From Candidatus Nanopelagicales bacterium (GTDB taxonomy: Bacteria > Actinomycetota > Actinomycetes > S36-B12 > UBA10799), in assembly GCA_025455985.1 (NCBI GenBank), contig JALOLM010000016.1:1-29471 (forward strand): a stretch of 29,471 nucleotides of DNA. The letters are read 5' to 3'. A program made the translations under genes and the position numbers. The notes below the pieces were generated by a model. It was not told where the DNA came from, searched no databases, and worked only from the letters and a program-made list of their open reading frames with translations. Shown in pieces: positions 16,780 to 25,969 of this stretch; positions within the stretch are counted from its first letter, which is position 1, and every line of letters begins with the position of its first letter.

Positions 16780-16842
16780 CGTGGCCTCCTTCCCGTCGCA
16801 CCTGTTGAATCGGCCCGTTCGCCGGAAATGATAAGCCGGGTA

Positions 16843-17607
16843 TCAGATGAGGCGGCGCTGGAGGCGGTTGGCCAGCGGCAAGTAGACGCTGCGCGGCAGC
16901 ATCCTCATGGCCAGCGATACGGCTTGATAATGCGGCCCGGGAATGCTGACGCCATGTCCGGACCGCAGGTCGCTCAGCGCCTGCTCGACCACAGCGTCGA
17001 CCTCCAGCCACAACGCGTCAGGCACCTGCGGGGTCACTCCGGCGCGCTGCTGGAACTCGGTGGGCACCAGACCCGGCGCTAGCGCCATGACCCGCACTCC
17101 CGTGCCCGCAAGTTGTTCGCGCAGGCCCTGGGTGAACGACGTCACCCAGGCTTTGCTGGCCGCATAGGTGGGCGACACCGGGTCCGGCGCGAACGAGGCG
17201 ATCGAGGAGACGTTGATGATCTCGCCCTCCCCGCGTCGTACCATCGCGCGGGTCGCGGCGTGGGTCAGGCGCATGACGGCTCTGATGTTGACGGCCAGCA
17301 GACGGTCTTCATCGCGCACGTCGTGCTCGGCGAAGTCGCCGCCGTAGACGCCGATGCCCGCGTTGTTGACAAGCAGGTCGACGTCGGCGGCGCGCCGCTC
17401 CACCCGCCGGCAGTCGGCCGCCTTGGCCAGGTCGGCCGGCAGTACCTCCACGTCGATGCCGTGGTCGTCCCGCAATGTCGTGGCCAAGGACGCGAGCCGC
17501 TGCTCGTCGCGTGCGACCAGAACCAAGCCGTAGCCCTCGTCCGCGAGTCTGCGGGCGAAGGCCGCACCGATACCGGAACTGGCGCCGGTGACAAGGGCAG
17601 TGGGCAT
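16843..17607 (-). CDS. short-chain dehydrogenase/reductase
   Basis: A 254-residue SDR with the NADP-binding TGASSGIG (7-14), NNAG (81-84), the catalytic Ser in NVSSIAS (about 134), Tyr148 and Lys152 in the YAASK motif, and N108. It reduces or oxidises a carbonyl/alcohol with NAD(P)H. The C-terminus (AVSLAMRMLPRSVYLPLANRLQRR) has the basic, partly amphipathic tail seen in SDRs acting on lipid-like substrates (DltE/FabG-like group). The substrate is unknown. The ATG at 17607 begins directly with the first strand. It is divergent from the 62-residue gene across 71 bp. Confidence 0.88.
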   Translation of the reverse strand: MPTALVTGASSGIGAAFARRLADEGYGLVLVARDEQRLASLATTLRDDHGIDVEVLPADLAKAADCRRVERRAADVDLLVNNAGIGVYGGDFAEHDVRDEDRLLAVNIRAVMRLTHAATRAMVRRGEGEIINVSSIASFAPDPVSPTYAASKAWVTSFTQGLREQLAGTGVRVMALAPGLVPTEFQQRAGVTPQVPDALWLEVDAVVEQALSDLRSGHGVSIPGPHYQAVSLAMRMLPRSVYLPLANRLQRRLI

Positions 17608-17678
17608 GGTTCAGCCTCGCACGCGGCTAGGACATGAGCCATATCGGGCGTAGCCTGGATGTGGACAGGGAGTCTGCG

Positions 17679-17867
17679 ATGAGCAACAAGAATGCGAATG
17701 CAGGCGCCGCTGGCGGCGGCGCGATCTACGGTCTGGGGATCTTCGGGGCCTGGGTGTATTTCTTCCAGCAGGCTGACTCTTTCTGGGAGTACGTGTGGGC
17801 GTTCTTCCAGGGCATCTTCTGGCCGGCCTTCATGGTCTACGAGGTGTTCAAGACCCTCGGCGGCTAG
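17679..17867 (+). CDS. 62-residue aromatic-rich membrane protein
   Basis: A small protein beginning MSNKNANAGAAGGGAIYG. Two hydrophobic, aromatic-rich stretches follow (about 15-27, GLGIFGAWVYFFQ, and about 33-55, YVWAFFQGIFWPAFMVYEVF) and it ends KTLGG. From memory, close relatives occur as conserved hypothetical proteins in actinobacteria and proteobacteria; no function is known to me. The ATG at 17679 has a purine-rich site (ACAGGGA) about 8 nt upstream; an upstream in-frame start at 17634 would add a non-conserved extension. A TANNNT box (TAGCCT, 17651-17656) fits a promoter with a short leader. Confidence 0.8.
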   Translation: MSNKNANAGAAGGGAIYGLGIFGAWVYFFQQADSFWEYVWAFFQGIFWPAFMVYEVFKTLGG

Positions 17868-17925
17868 CGACGGGGATCGGCGTCACCTTCTTGCGATGGC
17901 GCCACCCGGCCTGCGGGGATAGCAT

Positions 17926-17941
17926 CAGCGCTACCTCTCGG
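17926..17941 (+). promoter_or_regulatory. repeated promoter-like 16-mer upstream of the secreted hydrolase
   Basis: CAGCGCTACCTCTCGG differs by one base from the element before the small lipoprotein gene (2541-2556). Its -10-like part ends 8-9 nt before the ATG of a 31-codon open frame (17946). The -10 match here is weaker (TACCTC rather than TACCTT). Confidence 0.4.
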
Positions 17942-17945
17942 CGCA

Positions 17946-18041
17946 ATGCGGGATCCATTTGCCCGCGCTCGACGTCGGAGACGAAGGAACCGTGGAACGT
18001 TGACCACGGTCGGTGCTGCCGTATCAGGAAGGCCCAGGTAG
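17946..18041 (+). CDS. candidate leaderless Arg-rich leader peptide
   Basis: A 31-codon open frame whose stop (TAG) directly abuts the ATG of the secreted hydrolase (TAGATG). It starts MRDPFARA, has six consecutive Arg codons (codons 9-14, 17970-17987) and ends VSGRPR. Right after the Arg run lies a 7-bp hairpin. A leaderless start would be driven by the 16-mer just upstream. GC-rich DNA often yields Arg-rich chance frames, so this remains a candidate only. Confidence 0.35.
   Translation: MRDPFARARRRRRRNRGTLTTVGAAVSGRPR
17989..18010 (+). promoter_or_regulatory. hairpin within the leader of the secreted hydrolase
   Basis: ACCGTGG-AACGTTGA-CCACGGT is a perfect 7-bp inverted repeat inside the candidate leader frame. 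It could be an RNA hairpin affecting translation or an operator. No T-run follows, so it is not a classical terminator. Confidence 0.5.
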
Positions 18042-19592
18042 ATGGTTTCTCGGAACAGCGCTCTTCAAGCATGCTCCGTGGTCGTCGCAGGAGGTCTTGT
18101 CGCCTCCATGTCGGTCCTCGCCGGCGCGCCGGCCCAAGCGCAGGACTACAACACGATCACGTCGTTCGACGGCACGCCCATCACGTTCTACTGGTTCCCG
18201 GCTGTCGGCCTGGCCGAGGGCGAGCGCGCACCCACTGTTCTGCAGGGACCCGGCTTCGGCGGTCAGGCGCAAAGCAACCCCGAGGCCCAGGGCAGCGGCT
18301 CGGTCCCCGGTGTGGGCGACCTGCGCCAGGCCGGCTACAACGTTCTGACCTGGAATCCGCGGGGGATCTCGCCGTCCGGCGGTGAGGCACAACTGGACAA
18401 CCCCGACTTCGAGGGCCGCGACGTGTCTGCGCTCATCAGCTGGGTCGCCGACCAGCCGCAGTCCCAACTTGACGCCGCTGGTGACCCGCGGGTCGGGATG
18501 ACCGGCGCGTCGTACGGGGGTGGCATTCAGTTCTCCACGGCCGCCATCGACAAACGCGTCGACGTGATCGTCCCGGTGATCGCGTGGAACTCGCTGCAGA
18601 CGAGTCTCTACAAGCAGACGACGATCAAGACCGGCTGGGTGAACGCGCTGCTGACCGGGGCCACCCGGCCGGGCAACACCTTCAGCCCTTCGATCCTCAA
18701 AGGTCGCGAGCAGGCGCGCAAGGGGTCCACATTCAGCTCCGAGGTCGTCAGATTCGCCCGAGCTGCCGGACCAGACCGGGTCCTGTCCCAGATCAAGATC
18801 CCGACGCTGATCCTGCAGGGGACCGTTGACAACCTCTTCCCCCCATCGGAGGCGATCGCCAACTACAAAGCCCTGCGCGCCAACGGGGTGCCGCTCAAGA
18901 TGGTGTGGTTCTGCGGCGGGCACGGGGTGTGCCTGACCGACGCCGGAAACTCGAACCTTCCGGTGGAACAGACCTGGCTGTGGCTGAGCAAGTACCTCAA
19001 GGGCGACGCGTCAGTCGACACCGGTCCCGCGTTCACGTGGGTGGATCAGCGGGGCACCTACCGTAGCGCCGGGGACTACCCGACGCCGGACGGCCGAGTG
19101 CAGGCAAAGGGCGCGGGCCGTCTCACGCTGTCCAAGAAGGGTGGCTCAGGCCCCTACGCGGGCGAACTGCCTTCGACGATCTCGCCACTGTTCGCTTTGG
19201 TACTGCGGCCCACGATCCCCGCTCCGGCGAAGCGATCGGTGGACGTCACCGTGCGCGCGGAAGACGCCGCAGTAGTCGTCGGCACCCCCAAACTGCGGAT
19301 CGCCTACAAAGGCAGGTCGGACAGCAAGAAGGTGCGGGTCCTGGCCCAACTGGTGGACAAGCGCACGAAGACGGTCGTCGGCAACCAGATCACTCCGATC
19401 CCGGTGGTTCTGGATGGCAAACGGCGCACAGCGTCGGTGCCGATGGAAGCGGTGAGTTTTGCGATGCGCCCTGGTCAGCGGTTGACTCTGCAGCTCGTCG
19501 CCCAGAGCAGCGCCTACAACGTGTTCCCGAAGGGCGGTTCCGTGCGGTTCTCGAAGATCCGGGTGAGCCTTCCGACCTACAGCGGCAGTTGA
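18042..19592 (+). CDS. secreted alpha/beta hydrolase, CocE/X-Pro peptidase-like
   Basis: A 516-residue exported protein. A signal peptide covers about 1-33 (APAQA cleavage). The alpha/beta-hydrolase core shows an oxyanion-type region GPGFGG (about 69-74), nucleophile elbow GASYGG with Ser157, acid Asp263 in GTVDNLFPP and His294 in CGGHG: a complete triad. From about 345 onward a beta-rich C-terminal domain follows, as in CocE/NonD and X-prolyl dipeptidyl peptidase relatives. It probably cleaves esters or peptides outside the cell; the substrate is unknown. AGGAAGG (18026-18032) is a suitable ribosome site 9 nt before the ATG. The DoxX-like gene begins 4 nt after its stop. Confidence 0.87.
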   Translation: MVSRNSALQACSVVVAGGLVASMSVLAGAPAQAQDYNTITSFDGTPITFYWFPAVGLAEGERAPTVLQGPGFGGQAQSNPEAQGSGSVPGVGDLRQAGYNVLTWNPRGISPSGGEAQLDNPDFEGRDVSALISWVADQPQSQLDAAGDPRVGMTGASYGGGIQFSTAAIDKRVDVIVPVIAWNSLQTSLYKQTTIKTGWVNALLTGATRPGNTFSPSILKGREQARKGSTFSSEVVRFARAAGPDRVLSQIKIPTLILQGTVDNLFPPSEAIANYKALRANGVPLKMVWFCGGHGVCLTDAGNSNLPVEQTWLWLSKYLKGDASVDTGPAFTWVDQRGTYRSAGDYPTPDGRVQAKGAGRLTLSKKGGSGPYAGELPSTISPLFALVLRPTIPAPAKRSVDVTVRAEDAAVVVGTPKLRIAYKGRSDSKKVRVLAQLVDKRTKTVVGNQITPIPVVLDGKRRTASVPMEAVSFAMRPGQRLTLQLVAQSSAYNVFPKGGSVRFSKIRVSLPTYSGS

Positions 19593-19596
19593 GGTA

Positions 19597-19992
19597 GTGC
19601 GTACCGTCGGTCGCTGGGTTCTGGCGGCGTTCCTCGCCGTCGCCGGGGTGGGTCATTTCGTCGCGCAAGACACCTTCCGTGCCCAGGTCCCGACGTGGAT
19701 GCCCGAGCCGGAACTGGTCATCGCGGTGTCCGGGGTCATCGAGCTGGGGTTCGCCGCGGCCTTGATCCTGCTGCCGCGCTGGCGCGAACAGGTCGGCTGG
19801 GCCCTGGCGGCATTCTTCGTGGTGATCTTCCCTGGCAACATCTCGCAGTTCCTGACGCAGACCGACGCGTTCGGTCTGGATACCGATGCTGCGAGAGCTG
19901 TGAGGTTGCTGTTCCAGCCGGTGCTCGTGGTCTGGGCGCTGTGGTGCACCGGCGCTTGGCGGGCGTGGCGGGCTTCGAAGCGCGAGCAGTGA
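19597..19992 (+). CDS. DoxX-like membrane protein
   Basis: A 131-residue protein with four predicted hydrophobic helices: about 6-22, 42-60 (LVIAVSGVIELGFAAALIL), 66-86 and 103-121. The pattern AGVGHFVAQDTF near the first helix and SGVIELG in the second are typical of the DoxX/DoxD-like family. Relatives are quinone- or redox-linked membrane proteins, or have no known role. The start is a GTG at 19597, 4 nt after the hydrolase stop, so translation is probably coupled. It faces the response-regulator gene, with 15 bp between the stops. Confidence 0.75.
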   Translation: MRTVGRWVLAAFLAVAGVGHFVAQDTFRAQVPTWMPEPELVIAVSGVIELGFAAALILLPRWREQVGWALAAFFVVIFPGNISQFLTQTDAFGLDTDAARAVRLLFQPVLVVWALWCTGAWRAWRASKREQ

Positions 19993-20007
19993 AGACCTGC
20001 CCCAGGC

Positions 20008-20631
20008 TCAATCGAGGCCGCGGCCCTGCGCCCAACGCGCCAGCTCCCGCCGGTTGCTTAATTGCAGCTTGCGCAGCACGGCTGACATGTGGGTCTCCAC
20101 CGTTTTCACGCTCACGTAGAGCTCTTCGGCGGCTTCCCGGTAGGTGTACCCCCGCGCGATCAGCCGCATGACATCACGCTCACGGGCGGTCAAGCGGTCG
20201 AGTTCGTCGTCGGTCTGCGCAGCCGCCCCGGTGAACGCATCCAGCACAAAACCAGCCAGCCGTGGGCTGAAGACGGCATCACCGTCGGCCACCTGTCGGA
20301 TCGCGCTGGCCAGAGCGTCCGCCGTGATGTCCTTGGTGACATAGCCGCGCGCGCCCAGCCGAACGACTCCAATGACGTCTTCAGAGGCATCGGAGACCGA
20401 TAGCGCCAGGAAGCGGTATTCGCCGTGACACTGGCGCAGCACCTCCGCGGCGTTACCCCCGGGCAGGTGAACATCGAGCAGAACAACATCGGGCTCAGTG
20501 TTCGCGATCACCTTGACGGCTCCGGCGACATCCGCGGCCTCACCGATCACTTCGATGTCCGCGGGTAAGCCGCCGCGGATTCCGGCCCGGACCATCTCGT
20601 GGTCGTCGACGATCACCAATCGGATCATCAT
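20008..20631 (-). CDS. NarL/FixJ family response regulator
   Basis: A 207-residue response regulator. The receiver domain (about 3-120) has the acidic pocket VDDHE, phospho-acceptor Asp53 in VVLLDVHLPGG and conserved Lys100 (VTK). A LuxR-type helix-turn-helix covers about 140-205 (LTARERDVMRLIARGYTYREAAEELYVSVKTVETHMSAV). It is phosphorylated by the PspC-kinase encoded just upstream; its ATG overlaps the kinase stop (ATGA). The start at 20631 is chosen for this overlap. The direct and inverted TCAGGGT repeats in the divergent promoter (21792-21813) are a plausible binding site. Confidence 0.93.
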   Translation of the reverse strand: MMIRLVIVDDHEMVRAGIRGGLPADIEVIGEAADVAGAVKVIANTEPDVVLLDVHLPGGNAAEVLRQCHGEYRFLALSVSDASEDVIGVVRLGARGYVTKDITADALASAIRQVADGDAVFSPRLAGFVLDAFTGAAAQTDDELDRLTARERDVMRLIARGYTYREAAEELYVSVKTVETHMSAVLRKLQLSNRRELARWAQGRGLD

Positions 20632-21746
20632 GCCTCCGGCAGCCATAGCGAAACCTCTGTGCCGCGCTCGCTGGTGCGGATCTGCGCGCCGCCGCCGGTT
20701 CGCTGCATACGTCCCCTGATCGACTCCGCAATTCCTCTTCGGTCCGGGGGCACAGTGTCGGGGTCGAAGCCTGTTCCCCGGTCGCGCACGTAGACCCGGA
20801 TCCCGTCCCCAGCCTCGGCGTAGACGCTGATCTGCCCGCCGGCGTGTTTGGCGGCATTGAGAACGGCCTCCGCGGTGGCGCTGACGAGGGCGCGTCCGGA
20901 TTCGTCCAAAGCTGCGTCGCCCACGCACACCACCTCGACGGTGACCGGGTAGTCCTCCTCGACCCGGGCCGCGGCGCGGGCCAATGCCGCGGCCAACGTT
21001 TGCGAGGGGTCGCCGGTGGGTTCGTAGAGCCATGAGCGCAGATGCCGCTCTTCGGCACGCGCCAGCCGCACAACACGATCGGGGTCATCGGCGTGCCGGC
21101 GGATCAGCGTGAGGGTCTGCAGTACCGAGTCGTGGACCTGCGTCGCCAATTCCGCGCGAGTCTGCGACCGGATGCGTTCCTGGCGTTCGGCGGTGAGTTC
21201 CCGGTACAGGCTCACGACCCACGGCATCGCGATCAGTGCAACGCCCACCAGCAGCAGGATCCCGACTGCCGCCGCGCTGAGCAGTGACTGCAGTTCCAGA
21301 CCCGTCGCGGCCAGACCGACGATGCCCAGCAGGACCAGGAGTAAGCCCAACAGCAGCGCGGTCCATTGCATCCCGTCGGCGCGCAGTCTGCGCGCGGGCT
21401 GCACCCGGGTCCACACCACCGTGGCGCCCAGGGCGATCACGGCCAATGGCAGGCCGATCTGCATCCACGGGTTTGCCGGCACGATGAGGAATCCGCCGAT
21501 GACCAGCGCAGCGAACGCCAGGAGCCGGGCAGTATCCGACTGGTCGTCCTCGCGGGCAGGCAGAACCGCCCAGTACGCCGCATAGGCTACGACCCCGATG
21601 CCTCCCAGGAACGTGAGCACCACGAAGGCCGCGCGGACGGCACCCAGCGGCCATCCCAGGTGATCGGCCAGTCCGGCGGCTACCCCGCCGATCCAGCGGC
21701 CGCGGGTCTCCCGGTAAGCCCGGGGGGCGGCGGCGACGGTGCTCAT
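20628..21746 (-). CDS. PspC-domain sensor histidine kinase
   Basis: A 372-residue membrane kinase. The N-terminal PspC domain (about 8-65; GRWIGGVAAGLADHLGWPLGAVRAAFVVL) is followed by several helices up to about 178. A HisKA_3-type dimerisation domain with phospho-acceptor His205 (QVHDSVLQTLTLIRRHADD) comes next, then the ATP-binding domain (N-box AEAVLNAAKHAGG, G-box DRGTGFD, and GIAESIRGRM). It senses a membrane or envelope state and phosphorylates the coupled LuxR-type regulator. The ATG at 21746 begins close to the PspC domain; an upstream in-frame start adds six residues. It is divergent from a second PspC protein. Confidence 0.92.
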   Translation of the reverse strand: MSTVAAAPRAYRETRGRWIGGVAAGLADHLGWPLGAVRAAFVVLTFLGGIGVVAYAAYWAVLPAREDDQSDTARLLAFAALVIGGFLIVPANPWMQIGLPLAVIALGATVVWTRVQPARRLRADGMQWTALLLGLLLVLLGIVGLAATGLELQSLLSAAAVGILLLVGVALIAMPWVVSLYRELTAERQERIRSQTRAELATQVHDSVLQTLTLIRRHADDPDRVVRLARAEERHLRSWLYEPTGDPSQTLAAALARAAARVEEDYPVTVEVVCVGDAALDESGRALVSATAEAVLNAAKHAGGQISVYAEAGDGIRVYVRDRGTGFDPDTVPPDRRGIAESIRGRMQRTGGGAQIRTSERGTEVSLWLPEA

Positions 21747-21791
21747 ACCCCGATCATCGCGCACGGACCGTCCCTGGGGGATCCGGGTGAA

Positions 21792-21839
21792 ACCCTGAGT
21801 CAGGGTTCAGGGTCGTCACCTGATGTGCTGGAGTCAGGT
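21792..21839. promoter_or_regulatory. cluster of TCAGGGT/ACCCTGA half-sites between the divergent PspC genes
   Basis: ACCCTGA-G-TCAGGGT (21792-21806) is a perfect 7-1-7 palindrome, directly followed by another TCAGGGT (21807-21813). A weaker pair, ACCTGA (21818-21823) and TCAGGT (21834-21839), lies next to it. The whole cluster sits in the 112-bp region between the kinase and the second PspC gene, so it could control both. The likely binder is the encoded LuxR-type regulator; this is inference. Confidence 0.6.
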
Positions 21840-21858
21840 CCGCGGCCACTGTGGAGAC

Positions 21859-23025
21859 ATGAGTGAAACAACGATGGAGATGAGTCCACCCCCGGTCACT
21901 CCCAAGCTGCTGCGACGCAGCTCCAGTGATCGGATCTTCGGTGGTGTGTGCGGCGGTCTCGGCCGCTATTGGAATGTCGACCCTGTAGTACTGCGGGTCG
22001 CGTTCGGTGTGTCCCTGCTGTTGGGCGGATTCGGCCTTTTCGCATATCTGGCCATGTGGCTGTTGGTGCCTGACGAGACGGCGCCGGCAGATGCTCGGAT
22101 CAGCGAGTCCTGGGGGCTGCGTATCGTCGGCTCAGTCGTCGCGTTCATCGCTGCGATGATCGGGCTCGGGCTGCTCTTCAGCGACTCCGTTGGCGGCGGC
22201 GGCGTGGTGCTCGGCGCACTGATGGCCGCCATCGTGGTGTGGATCGTGATGAGCCAGCGCCCGTCCTCTCCTCCTGTTGCCGAGCCTGAGCCCGGTTACG
22301 CCTATGGCGGCTCGGGTGGCTACACGCCGACGACCATGCTTGAGCAACCGCCAGCGCCGCCGGCAGCCCCCCGCGAACGCTCCTACCTGGGGCTGATCGG
22401 GCTGTGTGCGGCGATCGCAGCGACTGGTGTCGCGCTGCTGCTGACCGACAACCCGACGGTCGTGCTCGCCACGGGCTTGCTGGTCCTGGGGATCACACTT
22501 CTTGTGAGCGCTTTCCGAGGCCGTGCGCGCTGGCTGATGCTGTTCGCGGTCCCGCTGCTGCTGGTTCTGGCGATGGTCTCGCAGGTCCAGCGCGCGGACA
22601 TCACGACCGGTGAGGTCACGTGGTTCCCCAGCCCGCAGCAGACGAGTTACTCCCTGACGGCCGGAACGCTCGATGTGGCCTTCGACGACTGGGAGGGTCA
22701 ACCAGGGCAGGGCGACCAAGTGAGTGTCGATCTCGGTGTCGGGGAAGTCAGGATCGCCGCTCCGCGCAATTGGGACCTCGTGGTGGTCAGCGACATCCGT
22801 GCCGGTGGCGTGCAGGTCGACGGCCGGCCCGTGGATTCGCAGTCCTTCAGCAGTCTCGACCGCACTCGGATCCCGGCATCGTCGGGGAAAGCTGAGGGAA
22901 CGATGCTCGTGGATGTGACAGTCACCGCGGGGGCAGTCGTGGTCGAGACGGGGGCGCCCGCCGCAGGAGGGGAGCCGGAAACGGCCCCACGTGAGAACGA
23001 GACCAAGAAGGAGAAGGCCGCATGA
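21859..23025 (+). CDS. PspC domain membrane protein
   Basis: A 388-residue protein. The PspC domain lies at about 18-75 (LLRRSSSDRIFGGVCGGLGRYWNVDPVVLRVAF). Helices follow at about 83-140 and 175-245, with a Pro-rich cytoplasmic loop between them (about 141-172). A C-terminal beta-rich region (about 255-370, VSVDLGVGEVRIAAPRNWD) resembles LiaF/YvqF-type adhesin-like repeats. It ends in a charged tail (EPETAPRENETKKEKAA). In relatives such proteins regulate envelope-stress signalling together with PspC kinases. The ATG at 21859 has GTGGAGA before it. It is coupled to the next gene by an ATGA overlap. Confidence 0.88.
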   Translation: MSETTMEMSPPPVTPKLLRRSSSDRIFGGVCGGLGRYWNVDPVVLRVAFGVSLLLGGFGLFAYLAMWLLVPDETAPADARISESWGLRIVGSVVAFIAAMIGLGLLFSDSVGGGGVVLGALMAAIVVWIVMSQRPSSPPVAEPEPGYAYGGSGGYTPTTMLEQPPAPPAAPRERSYLGLIGLCAAIAATGVALLLTDNPTVVLATGLLVLGITLLVSAFRGRARWLMLFAVPLLLVLAMVSQVQRADITTGEVTWFPSPQQTSYSLTAGTLDVAFDDWEGQPGQGDQVSVDLGVGEVRIAAPRNWDLVVVSDIRAGGVQVDGRPVDSQSFSSLDRTRIPASSGKAEGTMLVDVTVTAGAVVVETGAPAAGGEPETAPRENETKKEKAA

Positions 23026-23222
23026 GTAAGCACCCGATCGATCTGTTCAGCCTCGGGGCGGGGGTCATGTTCACCCTCTTCGCTCTTGGCTACCTGTTCG
23101 TCCCTGCGTCGATGAACGTGGTGGTCGTCCTGCCGCTGATGCTCATCGGACTCGGCGGTTTTGGGATTGCTGCTGCGATCCTTGCCCAGCGTCGCAGGCA
23201 GATTCCAGTCGAGGATCTGTAG
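23022..23222 (+). CDS. small two-helix membrane protein
   Basis: A 66-residue protein with two hydrophobic helices (about 9-28, FSLGAGVMFTLFALGYLFVP, and about 33-55) and a short basic tail (AQRRRQIPVEDL). The ATG overlaps the stop of the PspC protein gene (ATGA), so they are made together, and the operon ends at a strong terminator right after it. No function is known. Its position suggests a role with the PspC protein in the membrane. Confidence 0.82.
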   Translation: MSKHPIDLFSLGAGVMFTLFALGYLFVPASMNVVVVLPLMLIGLGGFGIAAAILAQRRRQIPVEDL

Positions 23223-23228
23223 AGCTCG

Positions 23229-23263
23229 AAGGGGCCGGACCCAGGTGATGGGTCCGGCCCCTT
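23229..23263 (+). terminator. strong hairpin terminator after the PspC operon
   Basis: A perfect 15-bp inverted repeat (AAGGGGCCGGACCCA and its complement) around the loop GGTGA begins 6 nt after the stop codon; the 3' arm ends in CCCCTTT. It is a very stable intrinsic-type hairpin. Confidence 0.9.
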
Positions 23264-23291
23264 TGCCGCGCGTGGCCTGCGAGATCGGGTA

Positions 23292-23297
23292 TATGTT
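23292..23297 (+). promoter_or_regulatory. putative leaderless -10 box of the DUF4333 gene
   Basis: TATGTT (within GGTATATGTTG) fits TANNNT and ends 7 nt before the ATG at 23304, so transcription would start at the start codon. No Shine-Dalgarno sequence is present, which supports a leaderless mRNA. Confidence 0.55.
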
Positions 23298-23303
23298 GCG
23301 GCA

Positions 23304-23591
23304 ATGCGCTCACGTTTGGTTCTCCTCGGTGCCGGTGCCCTTGTGGCAGCAGCGACTCTGTCCGGCTGTTCGGCCTCCGAACTCGACGTCGACAAGCTCG
23401 AATCCACAATCTCCACCGAGATGCAGAGCCAACTCGGCCTGGATGCCGCACCGACCGTCACCTGCCCCGACCCGATCCCGATCGAGCAGGGCCAGGTCAG
23501 CACGTGCACAGCCGAACTCGATGGCGAATCCGTCAACATCGAAGTGACCCAGGACGACGATCAGGGCAATGTGACCTGGCAGGTCGTCTGA
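23304..23591 (+). CDS. DUF4333-like lipoprotein
   Basis: A 95-residue lipoprotein: signal peptide 1-21 with lipobox LSGC (Cys22), then a small domain. The pair of Cys in VTCPDPIPIEQGQVSTCTAELDG and the ending VTWQVV match the actinobacterial DUF4333 family, which is of unknown function. It is exported and anchored to the outer face of the membrane. It lies between the PspC terminator and the UvrA-like gene. Confidence 0.82.
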   Translation: MRSRLVLLGAGALVAAATLSGCSASELDVDKLESTISTEMQSQLGLDAAPTVTCPDPIPIEQGQVSTCTAELDGESVNIEVTQDDDQGNVTWQVV

Positions 23592-23614
23592 GCAGTAGCA
23601 AGACGCAGGCGTCC

Positions 23615-23641
23615 CCACGGGTGAGGCCTGCAGTGGAGAAA
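23615..23641 (+). promoter_or_regulatory. inverted repeat before the UvrA-like gene
   Basis: GCAGGC pairs with GCCTGC across 15 nt just before the ribosome site GTGGAGAA of the next gene. It may be a weak terminator for the lipoprotein gene or a 5' leader structure. The evidence is only the repeat. Confidence 0.3.
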
Positions 23642-23643
23642 CG

Positions 23644-25947
<2,304 letters not shown>

Positions 25948-25953
<6 letters not shown>

Positions 25954-25969
25954 GCCTGGCTGCTCAGGC
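25948..25969. terminator. bidirectional hairpin spanning both stop codons
   Basis: GCCTGAGC-CTGGCT-GCTCAGGC is a perfect 8-bp stem with a 6-nt loop. The left arm holds the TGA of the UvrA-like gene (25951-25953) and the right arm holds the stop of the convergent secreted protein gene (25964-25966). It could end transcription in both directions. Confidence 0.6.
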
